Below the pieces are notes generated by a model, which searched no databases, was not told the DNA's origin, and was given only the letters and a program-made list of their open reading frames with translations. DNA of 64,000 bases, taken from assembly GCA_004010835.2 (NCBI GenBank), contig CP030868.2, positions 930,001-994,000 of the forward strand, in the 5' to 3' direction. This stretch comes from Oenococcus sp. UCMA 16435. Its GTDB lineage: Bacteria > Bacillota > Bacilli > Lactobacillales > Lactobacillaceae. A program made the translations under genes and the position numbers. The stretch's first letter is position 1, and each line of letters begins with the position of its first letter. This document shows positions 9,653-19,581 of the stretch, one piece after another.

Positions 9653-10531
9653 TTAATTATCACTCATTATTCTTTTTATAAAAAAAGCAGGTAGAAGCTT
9701 TAAAAAAATGGCCTTGCGCGAGTTATCCGATAAAAGTCTAATTTTAAAGGATTCGTCTTGTTTGGCAAGTTTGGAAGACTGATCTTCTTTATGATAAACG
9801 CCGGCAATTGGAATAAAGGCCATTTTCAATGATGCTTTATCAAAAATTATCTTTAATATATTTTCTTCGAAATATAGAAAAGTTTTTGGATAAAAACCTT
9901 TGGACCATTTAAGATAGTTCTCTGTTAGCAAAATTGCAGATCCGTGCAGAAAAAAAATGTTATCCCTAACGTAATCTCCTTTTTCAGGACGCGATTGTCG
10001 TAAAAACTGGCTGATTTTTCTAAACACATTATATCGTGAATGAAAAATTGGAAAAAAAAGGAAATCCCAGTTCTGTTCCAGTAACCTAAACAAATTAGTC
10101 CGTTCAAAAATTGGATTCTGTTGAAGATTTTGACCAGCTAGGATGTTTGTGCCAACAGCGCCAATATTGCTTTCATATTTAAAATGCATTAGCTTGCTCA
10201 AATAAGTGTCATCTTGGAAAAGCAGATCATTATTAACTATAAATATTTTATACAAATCATAATTCTTTTTCAGAAAACTAATCCCTAAATTATTCGCCTT
10301 AGCAAATCCGAGGTTATCAGAAGTTTCAAGCAAAGTAATCTGTTGGTTGTCCGAATAGAGTTCGGATAATCTTTGAAAAGAATTGTTAGCCGAATGATTA
10401 TCAACGATTACCATATGGAAAGATTGAAAACTTTGTCTTTGCAAACTTTTAATCATCTCGACTGTATCCTGCCAGTTCAGATAATTAATCGTGACAATTC
10501 CTAAAAGCGGCCCTGTTAGTCTCTTTTCCAT
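9653..10531 (-). CDS. Glycosyltransferase family 2
   Basis: 292 residues, GT-A fold. The N-terminus reads GIVTINYLNWQDTVEMIKSL, then VDNHSANNS and NLGFAKANNLGI, typical of rhamnosyl/galactofuranosyl-type GT2 enzymes; the metal site is probably VNNDLLF around residue 100 (NND in place of DDD). Cytosolic transferase adding one sugar to the lipid-linked repeat unit. It overlaps ugd by 16 bases. Donor sugar cannot be read from sequence. Confidence 0.88.
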   Translation of the reverse strand: MEKRLTGPLLGIVTINYLNWQDTVEMIKSLQRQSFQSFHMVIVDNHSANNSFQRLSELYSDNQQITLLETSDNLGFAKANNLGISFLKKNYDLYKIFIVNNDLLFQDDTYLSKLMHFKYESNIGAVGTNILAGQNLQQNPIFERTNLFRLLEQNWDFLFFPIFHSRYNVFRKISQFLRQSRPEKGDYVRDNIFFLHGSAILLTENYLKWSKGFYPKTFLYFEENILKIIFDKASLKMAFIPIAGVYHKEDQSSKLAKQDESFKIRLLSDNSRKAIFLKLLPAFFIKRIMSDN

Positions 10532-11682
10532 TGGTCCCTGGTATAAAGTTTCTCTGCCGAATCTTTGATTTCTTCAGTGACCCGGTTGGCAATGATCAAA
10601 TCAGCTTTCTTTTTAAAATCAGCTAAATTATTATCGACCTCTTTCCCCTGAAAAAGTTCCGTTTTTAAAGTTGGTTCGTAGATAATGATTTCAACATTAT
10701 TTTCAGCCAGATAATTCATCACATCAATAATCGATGACTGACGGAAATTGTCGGAACCAGACTTCATAGCCAATTTATAGATTCCAACTGTTTTTGGTTT
10801 CTTCGACAAGATTTGTTCAACAATAAAACGTTTTCTTGTGTCGTTGGATTTCACGATAGCTGTCATCAGTTCCTGTGGAACTCCTTCATAAGAAGCCAAT
10901 AGCTGCTTGGAATCTTTCGGCAAGCAATAACCGCCATAACCAAAACTTGGATTATTGTAGAAGTCGCCGATCCGCGGGTCCATGCCGACCCCTTTGATAA
11001 TCTTGGCTGCATTCAGGTTATTGCTGACAGCGTAGGTATCCAATTCGTTGAAATAAGCTACCCGCATAGCCAAATATGTATTCGAAAAAAGCTTGATTGC
11101 TTCAGCCTCTTCACTGTTGGTATACAAAATCGGAATATCTTCTTTAACTGCAGCTCCCTTTAATAAGCTGGCAAATTGATGAGCTTCTTTTGATTGGGAA
11201 CCGACAATAATCCGACTCGGATATAGATTATCGCTTAAAGCCTTGCCCTCCCGCAAAAATTCCGGAGAGAAGAAAATCTTTTTAAAATTAAAATGTTGAA
11301 TTGCTTTATCAACAAAACCAACTGGAATTGTAGATTTAATAACAATTTGTGCCTGTGGATTGATTTCAATTGTCTCTTTAATCGCAGCCTCGACACTGGA
11401 TGTATCAAAATGATTCGTTTGCGGATCATAATTGGTTGGCGTAGCGATAATGACAAAGTTAGCCGCCGTAATTGCTTCTTTAGGATCCAGAGTCGCTTGA
11501 AGCTTTAAATCTTTGTGCTCAAAAAAATCCGTAATATCATGATCAACAATTGGACTGACTTTTTGATTAATCTTCTCAACTTTTTCGGCAATGATATCCA
11601 AAGCTTTAACTTCGTTTTGTTGAGATAATAACGTGGCTAACGAAAGGCCAACATAACCTGTACCAATAACTGCAATTTTCAT
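10516..11682 (-). CDS. ugd: UDP-glucose 6-dehydrogenase
   Basis: 388 residues. NAD-binding start MKIAVIGTGYVGLSLA, catalytic region GYGGYCLPKDSKQL (active-site Cys), and SPEFLREGKAL are diagnostic of the short UGD family. It oxidises UDP-glucose to UDP-glucuronate with two NAD. In this locus it predicts an acidic polymer containing glucuronate or a derived sugar. Ribosome site GAGG upstream of the ATG at 11682. The substrate could also be UDP-N-acetyl-mannosamine or -galactosamine, but length and motifs favour UDP-glucose. Confidence 0.93.
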   Translation of the reverse strand: MKIAVIGTGYVGLSLATLLSQQNEVKALDIIAEKVEKINQKVSPIVDHDITDFFEHKDLKLQATLDPKEAITAANFVIIATPTNYDPQTNHFDTSSVEAAIKETIEINPQAQIVIKSTIPVGFVDKAIQHFNFKKIFFSPEFLREGKALSDNLYPSRIIVGSQSKEAHQFASLLKGAAVKEDIPILYTNSEEAEAIKLFSNTYLAMRVAYFNELDTYAVSNNLNAAKIIKGVGMDPRIGDFYNNPSFGYGGYCLPKDSKQLLASYEGVPQELMTAIVKSNDTRKRFIVEQILSKKPKTVGIYKLAMKSGSDNFRQSSIIDVMNYLAENNVEIIIYEPTLKTELFQGKEVDNNLADFKKKADLIIANRVTEEIKDSAEKLYTRDQWKRD

Positions 11683-11728
11683 AAAATAGTACCTCGACTA
11701 GTTAATTATAGACAAGCTGATCAAAGAA

Positions 11729-12715
11729 TCACATATCCTTAATTTTTCTGAAATTTCGATAAAAATAATTAATATAAGTCGATGAAGCCGCTCTATAGGT
11801 AATTTTCTCCCGACGAGTCAACGTACTTATGCCAATTGAATCAATATCATTTTTCATTTTTTTGGCAAATTTTCTGCGAATATTCAAAGGAAAATAAAAA
11901 TTATAAAAACGAATCATTCGGTGAAAATGCCAATTATCAATATATTTCTTGTCAAAAAAATTCAAATAAATTTGTCTCTCTTTGTCTAATGCAAAAAAAA
12001 GATCAGTAATTGTTTGTTTTAAATTCTTGGTCCATTTCTCTCCAGTTGCGCTGCTCCCTCGCCGACGATACCAATACATTGACCGGCCCGCTAGAAAAGC
12101 AATTTTTGTTGCATGTGAATAAACCGTTGGTGTTGAAATCTGATCCTCAAAAATCATATTTTCCGGAAAAAGAATCTGATTTTTCGTGTAGACATCTTTG
12201 CGAGCAAAATAGTTGAAAGGACCAACGAAACGAGAATAACGAATAATTAGGCTGAGTGCTTCCTGTGTTGAAAGCAATTGGGTTTGTTGATAGTTAGGAC
12301 CATCATTCATTAAAATATGTTCGCCCTTTTCGTTTAATTCGCCAATATCGAAAATAATTGTGTCAGCTTTCAATCGCTGAGAAAGCTCCACCGATTGATT
12401 AATCAAATCGGTATCAACCAAATCGTCGGAATCCATGAAATAAACATAAATACCCTTTGCTTTTGAAAGTCCATTGTTCCTAGCGACCGATTGTCCTGCA
12501 TTAGTTTGATGAAAAACTTTAACGCGTTGATCCGAGTCAGCGGTTCGCGACAAAAAATTTTGTGTTTCCGAATTCGAGCCATCATCAATAATGATTAATT
12601 CCAAATTAGAATAGCTTTGCCTCAAAATACTTTTGATAGCTTGATCAAGAAAATCCAGTTGATTATAAACAGGCATAATTACAGACACTAATGGTTCAGG
12701 TTTATTTTGCGGCAT
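11729..12715 (-). CDS. Glycosyltransferase family 2
   Basis: 328 residues. Classic GT2 N-terminus (VSVIMPVYNQLDFLDQAIKSILRQSYSNLELIIIDDGS), with the metal site FMDSDD near residue 95 and a C-terminal basic tail. Cytosolic transferase for repeat-unit assembly. The start lies inside the end of the previous GT2 gene (14-base overlap), so translation is coupled. Confidence 0.9.
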   Translation of the reverse strand: MPQNKPEPLVSVIMPVYNQLDFLDQAIKSILRQSYSNLELIIIDDGSNSETQNFLSRTADSDQRVKVFHQTNAGQSVARNNGLSKAKGIYVYFMDSDDLVDTDLINQSVELSQRLKADTIIFDIGELNEKGEHILMNDGPNYQQTQLLSTQEALSLIIRYSRFVGPFNYFARKDVYTKNQILFPENMIFEDQISTPTVYSHATKIAFLAGRSMYWYRRRGSSATGEKWTKNLKQTITDLFFALDKERQIYLNFFDKKYIDNWHFHRMIRFYNFYFPLNIRRKFAKKMKNDIDSIGISTLTRREKITYRAASSTYINYFYRNFRKIKDM

Positions 12716-13649
12716 GAAACCGTCCTTTCAGTTGAGCGATAATAAAGGGCAAAATATGTTTTTTCCATTCGGACTTGCGTTCTTTATCTGGAAAATCCAA
12801 TAAAATATGACGTAAAATCCAAATTTTTTTCAGCTTGTTCATACTATGGTCGTCTAACAAACCGTTAATCACATTCCCGCGATCAAAACTAGCAGCCACT
12901 TCCTTGCTTAAATACTTTTGGTACCGAAGCATCCATTCATGAGAATAATGCCAGGTGTTCCGCTGAGAAACGCTCATTGATCGTCCTGCATACTGAGTTC
13001 GATAAATTGTTAAAGGCCGACCAACATAAACAGCTTTAGCATGACAAAAGAAATCGGCTTTAAACAACCAGTCCCAATCCTGATGCTTTGGAAGTTTTTC
13101 CGTAAACATATTCTTAGCCAGCAGTCCACGACTCGACATAATCGTCGACGTTGTCATATAACCATTATGAAGAAAAATGTATTCCGCAAAAGACCATCCC
13201 TTTCGTGGACCACTTGCAGGCAAAAGATCGTAGTGATTGCTTTCTTCTGATTTTACTTGCGTAAAAGAAAAAACCAAATCATTGGGAGAATAATCTTTCA
13301 AAACAGCCAATTGTTTTTCAATTTTATTTTTATCCCAAAGATCGTCGTCATCTAAAAAAGCAACAAAATCCGCTTTAGAAGCTCGGATACCCAAATTTCG
13401 TGCACTACCGCCGCCGTTTTTTTCGTTTGATTCAATGATTCTGATTTGATCCTCATGAAAATCAGCCACGATTTCTTTAGCAATTTCTGAACGGCCATCA
13501 ACAACAACGAACACTTTATTAACCGGATAGCTTTGCTGAAAAACAGAATTCAAAGCATCCTTTAACATATAATTCTGCCGGTCACGCTCTTCGGGGCGCT
13601 TATAGGTTGGTATAACGACATCTACTGTCGGATGCTGAATTATTTCCAT
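12702..13649 (-). CDS. Glycosyltransferase family 2
   Basis: 315 residues. VDVVIPTYKRPEERDRQNYMLKDALNSVFQQSYPV is the GT2 donor-binding start; FLDDDDLWDKNKIEKQL is the DXD site; HQDWDWLFKADFF contains the likely acidic catalytic pair. Overlaps both neighbours (14 and 10 bases). Member of the repeat-unit assembly line; linkage specificity unknown. Confidence 0.9.
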   Translation of the reverse strand: MEIIQHPTVDVVIPTYKRPEERDRQNYMLKDALNSVFQQSYPVNKVFVVVDGRSEIAKEIVADFHEDQIRIIESNEKNGGGSARNLGIRASKADFVAFLDDDDLWDKNKIEKQLAVLKDYSPNDLVFSFTQVKSEESNHYDLLPASGPRKGWSFAEYIFLHNGYMTTSTIMSSRGLLAKNMFTEKLPKHQDWDWLFKADFFCHAKAVYVGRPLTIYRTQYAGRSMSVSQRNTWHYSHEWMLRYQKYLSKEVAASFDRGNVINGLLDDHSMNKLKKIWILRHILLDFPDKERKSEWKKHILPFIIAQLKGRFHAAK

Positions 13650-14626
13650 GTCTTTTCTGTAACCTCGGCACGATATTGATAATCCGAATCGGCATATTCA
13701 ATTGGCGGATTAAAGAAGAAACCGCTCCAAGTCCCTTTAATAATAATGCTAAGTTTTGCAAACCTGAATTTGACACCAGGTTTTAAAAGAACTTTTAACA
13801 AATCAAAGATATTATGAGCAAGTGTTTTTAGATATTTTTGTAAAGAATGGCGTCGGCGTGAAGTACAAAGACGATTTCTAAATTCGTTTAAATAACGTGG
13901 CAAACGTCGTTTATCATTTTCGCCAGAAATGTCTCCGGGCAAAGGATTTTGCCCGCTAGCATGTAAAACAATCGAATTTCTAACAAAAAAACCAGGGAAA
14001 AAATGGGTAACTCGTTGGCTATACTCGATATCATCTCCCCAAATAAAATATTCCTTCTGTGGCAATCCGACCTTTAAAACAGCCATCCTAGAAACAATTG
14101 TCGAGACAAAAGTAGAATGTTTAATTCTTACAAAGGGCTGGTCGCCATAATAAACTTTTATTTTATCATAGAAAAGCGGTGCCGCCATATTCATATTGGC
14201 CCATGTGCCGTCTTTCCAAATATCATGGCTAGCCGCCATTCCAGCAGTCGGGTCAAGTTTCCATACTTCCAATAAGCGTTCAAGAGAATTCCCGGTTACA
14301 AGGGAATCATCATCCATCAACCAAACAAAATCATCATTTGTTTTTTCCATAAATGCACGAATTCCTTGATTGAAACCGCCAGCACCGCCAACATTTTTCG
14401 GTAAATTCAAAACTATGATTTTATCGTCTTTTTTAGCTTCCTGTTCAATCCATTTTTCAGTCCCGTCGGTTGAAGCACCATTGACAATAATAATATGTTT
14501 TAAAGTTTTGCTATATTGATTTTGAAGCGCCGAGACAGATTGTTTTAATAATTCCAAACGATTATATGTGACAACAACTGCACTAACAGTAGCTTTACGA
14601 GTATCATCGATAAATAATTTAGGCAT
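13640..14626 (-). CDS. Glycosyltransferase family 2, galactofuranosyltransferase-like
   Basis: 328 residues. The sequence KNVGGAGGFNQGIRA, WLMDDDS and FIWGDDIEYSQRV are characteristic of the GlfT1/WbbD-like branch of GT2 enzymes that handle furanosyl donors. Together with UDP-galactopyranose mutase in the same operon this makes it the best candidate for adding galactofuranose. A rhamnosyl donor remains possible, since these subfamilies share motifs. Separated from wzy by two bases. Confidence 0.86.
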   Translation of the reverse strand: MPKLFIDDTRKATVSAVVVTYNRLELLKQSVSALQNQYSKTLKHIIIVNGASTDGTEKWIEQEAKKDDKIIVLNLPKNVGGAGGFNQGIRAFMEKTNDDFVWLMDDDSLVTGNSLERLLEVWKLDPTAGMAASHDIWKDGTWANMNMAAPLFYDKIKVYYGDQPFVRIKHSTFVSTIVSRMAVLKVGLPQKEYFIWGDDIEYSQRVTHFFPGFFVRNSIVLHASGQNPLPGDISGENDKRRLPRYLNEFRNRLCTSRRRHSLQKYLKTLAHNIFDLLKVLLKPGVKFRFAKLSIIIKGTWSGFFFNPPIEYADSDYQYRAEVTEKTWK

Positions 14627-14628
14627 CT

Positions 14629-15990
14629 CTATGATTTTACCACCAGTTTTTCATCCATTCGGTATTGAACAAATCTAACGAAAACAAAAATTGAAATAAG
14701 GGAATAGTAGCTTAACCAGTTAAAATCAAACAAGGCCAAAAAACTATAAATTATCATCGTATATTTAGCGGCATCTTTAACAAAAAAGGACAAATCATCT
14801 TGTACAATCTGTGTACGAAAATCATAGAACAGTTCGCGAACTTTTCTGACAATCGGTAAGAAAAACAAGAGACCATACTGAGCAAAAAAACCGCCCCAAT
14901 CAGATAAAATCGAATAACGATGACTAAAACCCCATAAATATTCAATATTGAGTTTAGTATTCCTGGGAACATATTCAACTAGGTAATGACCAATGTAGCC
15001 ACTGCCAACACCAAACAAAGGATAATGAAGAAAAGTTATAATCAAACCAATAGTTCCTCCCATACGATTAGAAGCTGAGAAACCACCCTTGGCGAATAAA
15101 TATTTGTTCAAAAAACCATGAATTGGAGGGAAAGTAAAATAAGCAGTTCCTAAAAGGAACAGGACCAAAATTGCTGCTCCAATGAAAAATTTTTGTATTG
15201 GTCCTCGCAAATCGGAAACTAAAATCAAACCGGTTAGGATGATCGCGACTAGACCGGTTGTTGTTTTTGCTAAAACAAGCGTTACAACAACAAAGATCAG
15301 CAACAAATATGCTTCATAAGGGAAATTACCAAATTTATTTTTTAAGAAAGAAAAATTATGTTTAATCGCCGATAATATCCAGGGCAAAAAGACAACTGCC
15401 AACTGGCCGGCCAAAAAAGCCGGCTCAATCTCCAATCCGTTTGCACGATGCAACGTAGCGACATAAGAACCCTTTAAATAATCACTGGGAATTTCCCACC
15501 TTGGTAGGATTGTCCGATCAACTAAATTAGCCCAGCCCAAAAACAAATTCTTGCCAGCCGCAACCGTTAGCTGTGGGAGCAGAATAAAAATACTCATTAA
15601 AAACAAAGTCAGCATTGATCCTCTGACAAAACGCCACATGTCGAAATCAGATTTAATTGAAAAATAAAGCAAAAAATAAACAAGCAGAAGGCTGATAATT
15701 GTTGAAATAAAGCCAACAAAAGAACCCAAAACATTAAAATCTTGAGAGTCTGAACCAAATTTAGAATAATTCCAAATTAAAAGTACAATTTCCGATAAAG
15801 TCAATAAAGCAAAGTAAAGAACTATTTTACCCTGAAAAATTTTCGCTCTTAGAATTCCCTGCGGATCAAGCGAAATTTTAAAAGCAATATATAAAACAAT
15901 CACAAAAAAAGGAAACACAGCGAAAGGCTGTGGGATCGACTGAGTAAACGGTTTAACAAAAAGAGAAAAAAATATCAGCCAAGCAGACAT
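14629..15990 (-). CDS. wzy: Wzy-type polysaccharide polymerase (O-antigen ligase fold)
   Basis: 453 residues with about 11-12 membrane helices and a large outer loop near residues 145-210 containing RWEIPSDYLKGSYVATLHRANGLEIEPAFLA; a second loop contains FGVGSGYIGHYLVEYVP. These features fit the Wzy/O-antigen ligase family. It would polymerise flipped repeat units at the outer face. It overlaps the chain-length gene by one base. Confidence 0.85.
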   Translation of the reverse strand: MSAWLIFFSLFVKPFTQSIPQPFAVFPFFVIVLYIAFKISLDPQGILRAKIFQGKIVLYFALLTLSEIVLLIWNYSKFGSDSQDFNVLGSFVGFISTIISLLLVYFLLYFSIKSDFDMWRFVRGSMLTLFLMSIFILLPQLTVAAGKNLFLGWANLVDRTILPRWEIPSDYLKGSYVATLHRANGLEIEPAFLAGQLAVVFLPWILSAIKHNFSFLKNKFGNFPYEAYLLLIFVVVTLVLAKTTTGLVAIILTGLILVSDLRGPIQKFFIGAAILVLFLLGTAYFTFPPIHGFLNKYLFAKGGFSASNRMGGTIGLIITFLHYPLFGVGSGYIGHYLVEYVPRNTKLNIEYLWGFSHRYSILSDWGGFFAQYGLLFFLPIVRKVRELFYDFRTQIVQDDLSFFVKDAAKYTMIIYSFLALFDFNWLSYYSLISIFVFVRFVQYRMDEKLVVKS

Positions 15991-16598
15991 TACTTAAGCT
16001 TATCCTTTACGTCATTCCAAAGGAGTACTACTCCTGATAGAACCAGCCCAAAAATAGCTCCAATCAAAGTATATTTTTTCGTACTCGGTCCAACCCACTC
16101 GATAGTCTCGGAAGCCTTTTGAGCAACAATAACTTTTCCGGCTGCTGGAAGAATCTTTGGAAGAATCTCTTTGGTTGACTTTGATAAGGCGTTAGCAATT
16201 TTGACAGCTTTTTTTGGTTCTTTTGCACTTGCGTTAATTTTAATCAAAACACTGTTGTCAGGTGAATTCACACTAACATTATCCGATGAAAAATGAACGG
16301 TCTTTTTGGCATTGTCAGTGATAGTCGAATCTTTGATCAAACTTTTAATTGAGTTCTGTAACAAAATGTCGCTTTGAGTCAAATCAAAAGCGTCTTGACC
16401 ACTGTTTTGTTTATCAGCTTGACTGATTTTTGCATAATTATGCGATATTGTCAGCGTTGAAGTTGCCTGATAAATTTTAAAATGAGTCATTTTTGCAAAT
16501 CCAAAGCCTACGGCAGCAAAAACAATTGTCGTCAGAACCCAAATCCACCATTTGTTAATTATTAATTTCAATAAATCTAATAAGGAGTATGTCTTCAT
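15990..16598 (-). CDS. Wzz/CpsC-type chain-length determinant protein
   Basis: 202 residues with two membrane helices (about 15-35 and 172-192) flanking an extracellular domain, the polysaccharide co-polymerase topology. YQATSTLTISHNY and the C-terminal VLLWNDVKDKLK fit Wzz proteins. In Firmicutes this protein normally partners with a BY-type tyrosine kinase and a phosphatase; neither is found in this locus. Ribosome site AGGA before the ATG at 16598. Confidence 0.85.
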   Translation of the reverse strand: MKTYSLLDLLKLIINKWWIWVLTTIVFAAVGFGFAKMTHFKIYQATSTLTISHNYAKISQADKQNSGQDAFDLTQSDILLQNSIKSLIKDSTITDNAKKTVHFSSDNVSVNSPDNSVLIKINASAKEPKKAVKIANALSKSTKEILPKILPAAGKVIVAQKASETIEWVGPSTKKYTLIGAIFGLVLSGVVLLWNDVKDKLK

Positions 16599-16664
16599 AA
16601 TTAATTCCTGGATAAGTATATCAAAGCATCAAAGATTGATAATTATAATTTCTTATTTTCCTAA

Positions 16665-18599
16665 CTATTTATTTAACTTTTTCTTTTTATCTGAATTAAT
16701 AAAAAGCAGGGGAGCTATCATCATGATTTCAATTGGTACGGCATATCTCGGGTCTCCATTAACCGATCCATCTAAATTAATCAAAAAAGTTAAAATCGAT
16801 GGCAAAGTCAATACTATCCCTAGTTTATTTCTTTTGAAAATAAAGTAAATGAACATTGCTATCGCTAGCCAATTCCACAAGGCCGTCTTTAGAACAATAT
16901 TGAAAATTGGGATTGAACAAATTAACGATAAATAATTAACTATCCCTTTTTGGCTTTTAACTAACGGCTTAACATCTTTTAAATATTTACTGCTTAAAAC
17001 AAAATAGGTATTTCTAGGTCTTCCTGTGTAAATCGAAATGGATCCATAAGGATCCTTTCGGTTAAAATTCCGAGCCGGAATTGGATCCAACGAAAGGAAT
17101 TGATTATCCAAAGTTGCGTTGACATACTGCAACGGATGTTTAATTCCCATTTTGGCCCAAGTAACTAAATATTGTTTGACATTCTTTTTATAAAGGCTGC
17201 CCTTCCACCAATCAGGATTTTTTTGGAATTCTTTAATGCTGATTGGCAAAATAAGAAAGGAATTATACCTGAAAAGATTTTTAGCGGAATCACCAAAAGT
17301 TGGATTATAAGTCTTGGAAATTTTATCCAAATACATAACCTTGTTGATTGATTTCCTATCCTCTTTTGTTAATTCCTTTGGATGGTTAGTCACAATAAAA
17401 GAAGTTTGCTGGATTGGAGCAACCAACATCTCCGCTGGTGAAGAAGGCATTACATCCAAAGACTTGAGAACAATTTTGGACCAGCCTTCATAAACAACAA
17501 AAATGACGGCAAATACTATTAATAATGTGCGTCGAATATTTTTAAGAAGAAAAATAGCTAAAAGAATCGCCGGCAAAACGACGTAAATTCCATTATTCCT
17601 AAACAGGCATACCAGAAGCGCTGAAATTATCAAAAACACATAAGAAAAGATGTTTTTCTTTTTTAAAGAAACAACATCCAAAAAGGCTGAAACAAAAAAT
17701 GCAGTTGAAGCTAAAAACCAACCGGTCTTGTCAAAACAAACTGCATAAGCCGAAAAATGCGGTTCTAAACCAAAAAATAAAATCGCCATCCAGGCACTAA
17801 AATTATTAGATAATTTACGTACTCTTAAAATTAACCCCGAATAAGCAAAAATAGAGAACAACAGCAAAATTGTTGAGTGAAGATAAAAAGCTCCTGTATT
17901 CGAATGGAATAAAAGCAGACCTAATTTAAAAATTCCCCCCATGACCAACGTAGCAAACCAAGGATGGTGGTTGGTCGGAAAATAAGTAAAATTCAATTTA
18001 GGAATATAAACCCTAAAAAATTCATCAAGCTGGCGGGAACCATCATAACCGATCGTGCCCGGAAGCAGATAGATAATCACCGGAAGCCAAAGAAGGAAAA
18101 CGATCAAAACTATCAAGTAAAAATTAGGAAAACGATAGTGATTAACTTTTTCAACAATTCTTGCACTTGAAATTTGTTTACAAATAAATTTCAAAACATC
18201 GATAGATGCATAAATGAAAACGGCAAAACCAGCCCATACAATTATAGAAATAAGAAAAGTTACCTTACTGGCAATTAACAAATCTAAATTAAGTGTGTTT
18301 GAAACACTTTCACCCAAAAGTACAAACAAAGAAAGAATAATGCTGGTTAAAATCTGCCAAGATTTATCAACTCGTTTTTGCCTCTTGTTCAACAAAAAAA
18401 AGGATAGAAAAGGCAAAACAAAAGCTAATAAAACTAATGGAAAATTCGCTGAAGAAAAACGTTGATTTATTGTTGAAAAAGCCTTGAAATTGGAAACATA
18501 ATTAAAATTAACCGAAAAAGAAACGGCCGATAAAAAACTAAAGACCCATTTGTAAGGAAAATTATTTTTGATTTTATTTATTAATTCTTTGTTCCGCAT
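16665..18599 (-). CDS. Large polytopic membrane protein (DUF6020-like), possible GT-C enzyme
   Basis: 644 residues with about 12-14 membrane segments. The region LPGTIGYDGSRQLDEFFRVYIPKLNFTYFPTNHHPWFATLVMGGIF resembles the DUF6020 family, whose members sit in capsule loci and look like GT-C glycosyltransferases using lipid-phosphate sugars. The preceding DPM1-like gene could make such a donor. The ATG at 18599 is chosen over the adjacent TTG at 18602. It overlaps the preceding gene by 26 bases. Function is inferred from context. Confidence 0.78.
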   Translation of the reverse strand: MRNKELINKIKNNFPYKWVFSFLSAVSFSVNFNYVSNFKAFSTINQRFSSANFPLVLLAFVLPFLSFFLLNKRQKRVDKSWQILTSIILSLFVLLGESVSNTLNLDLLIASKVTFLISIIVWAGFAVFIYASIDVLKFICKQISSARIVEKVNHYRFPNFYLIVLIVFLLWLPVIIYLLPGTIGYDGSRQLDEFFRVYIPKLNFTYFPTNHHPWFATLVMGGIFKLGLLLFHSNTGAFYLHSTILLLFSIFAYSGLILRVRKLSNNFSAWMAILFFGLEPHFSAYAVCFDKTGWFLASTAFFVSAFLDVVSLKKKNIFSYVFLIISALLVCLFRNNGIYVVLPAILLAIFLLKNIRRTLLIVFAVIFVVYEGWSKIVLKSLDVMPSSPAEMLVAPIQQTSFIVTNHPKELTKEDRKSINKVMYLDKISKTYNPTFGDSAKNLFRYNSFLILPISIKEFQKNPDWWKGSLYKKNVKQYLVTWAKMGIKHPLQYVNATLDNQFLSLDPIPARNFNRKDPYGSISIYTGRPRNTYFVLSSKYLKDVKPLVKSQKGIVNYLSLICSIPIFNIVLKTALWNWLAIAMFIYFIFKRNKLGIVLTLPSILTFLINLDGSVNGDPRYAVPIEIMMIAPLLFINSDKKKKLNK

Positions 18600-19515
18600 C
18601 AATTAGCCTATATTCAAAATCCATTTTCTCTTGAGACTGAATGGCATCAAGGATCAAGCCACTAAACAAAGAAACGATTGCTATCAAAAGCACTATCATT
18701 GAAACAACTAATGTTGGCATGTTGGCAACCGTACCCGTTTTTCGGTACGGCATAAAAACACGCAGCCAAAAAGCAATCAAACTCATAACCGTTAAAATTC
18801 CGGAAATAGTGCCAAAAAAAGCCAATGGGTGGTAAATCCTGAATAAATTCCAAATTTTAAGAATTACTCTCATTCCATCGCCATAAGTATCCAATTTCGA
18901 TTCACTGCCCTCGGGCCGATCACGATATTCAATTACCTGGTTTTCAACAAACATATTTGTCTCGGCAGCGTGAATACTCATTTCGGTTTCAATTTCAAAG
19001 CCCTTTGACAATACTGGAAAAGTTTTTACAAAGCGGTAGGAAAAAGCTCTATATCCGGTAAGAATGTCTTTAATATTCGTATCAAATAAATGATTAATCA
19101 AAAACTTTACTATCGAATTCCCAAAATTGTGAAAAGGTCGTTTGTTCTCTTCAAAGTAAGTTGAAGATAATCGATCGCCGACAACCATATCAACTTTTTT
19201 GTCTACAACTCGATGATACATTTCAGGAATTGCTTCAACGGGATAAGTATCATCTGCATCAATCATAATGTAAACACGAGCATCAACTTCGCGAAACATC
19301 CGACGGATAACAGCACCTTTCCCCTGAACATATTCGTGTTTGACAATTGCCCCGGCCTCATCGGCTAATTGTGCCGTATCGTCCTGGGAATTATTGTCGT
19401 AAACATAGATCGACGAATCCGGAATTTTTTCAACAATATGCTTTAGATCGCTAACAACTTTTTTAATTGTTAAAGACTCATTATAAGCAGGAATTAAAAT
19501 AGCTAAATTTTTCAT
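18574..19515 (-). CDS. DPM1/GtrB-like polyprenyl-phosphate glycosyltransferase
   Basis: About 313 residues. LAILIPAYNESLTIKKVV and IMIDADDTYP define a GT2 of the dolichol-phosphate mannose synthase type; two C-terminal membrane helices (about 225-250 and 270-295) are followed by a basic tail. Such enzymes load a sugar on undecaprenyl phosphate for use outside the membrane. The neighbouring DUF6020-like protein and the GtrA-like protein at 24399 are natural partners. The ATG at 19515 is preferred; an upstream TTG at 19524 has no spaced ribosome site. Confidence 0.9.
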   Translation of the reverse strand: MKNLAILIPAYNESLTIKKVVSDLKHIVEKIPDSSIYVYDNNSQDDTAQLADEAGAIVKHEYVQGKGAVIRRMFREVDARVYIMIDADDTYPVEAIPEMYHRVVDKKVDMVVGDRLSSTYFEENKRPFHNFGNSIVKFLINHLFDTNIKDILTGYRAFSYRFVKTFPVLSKGFEIETEMSIHAAETNMFVENQVIEYRDRPEGSESKLDTYGDGMRVILKIWNLFRIYHPLAFFGTISGILTVMSLIAFWLRVFMPYRKTGTVANMPTLVVSMIVLLIAIVSLFSGLILDAIQSQEKMDFEYRLIDAEQRINK

Positions 19516-19581
19516 AGAGATCAACTCTTAACTATTCTACCCTACTCGCTCATAGATGCGCATTCCTCTTAAGCAATGCAA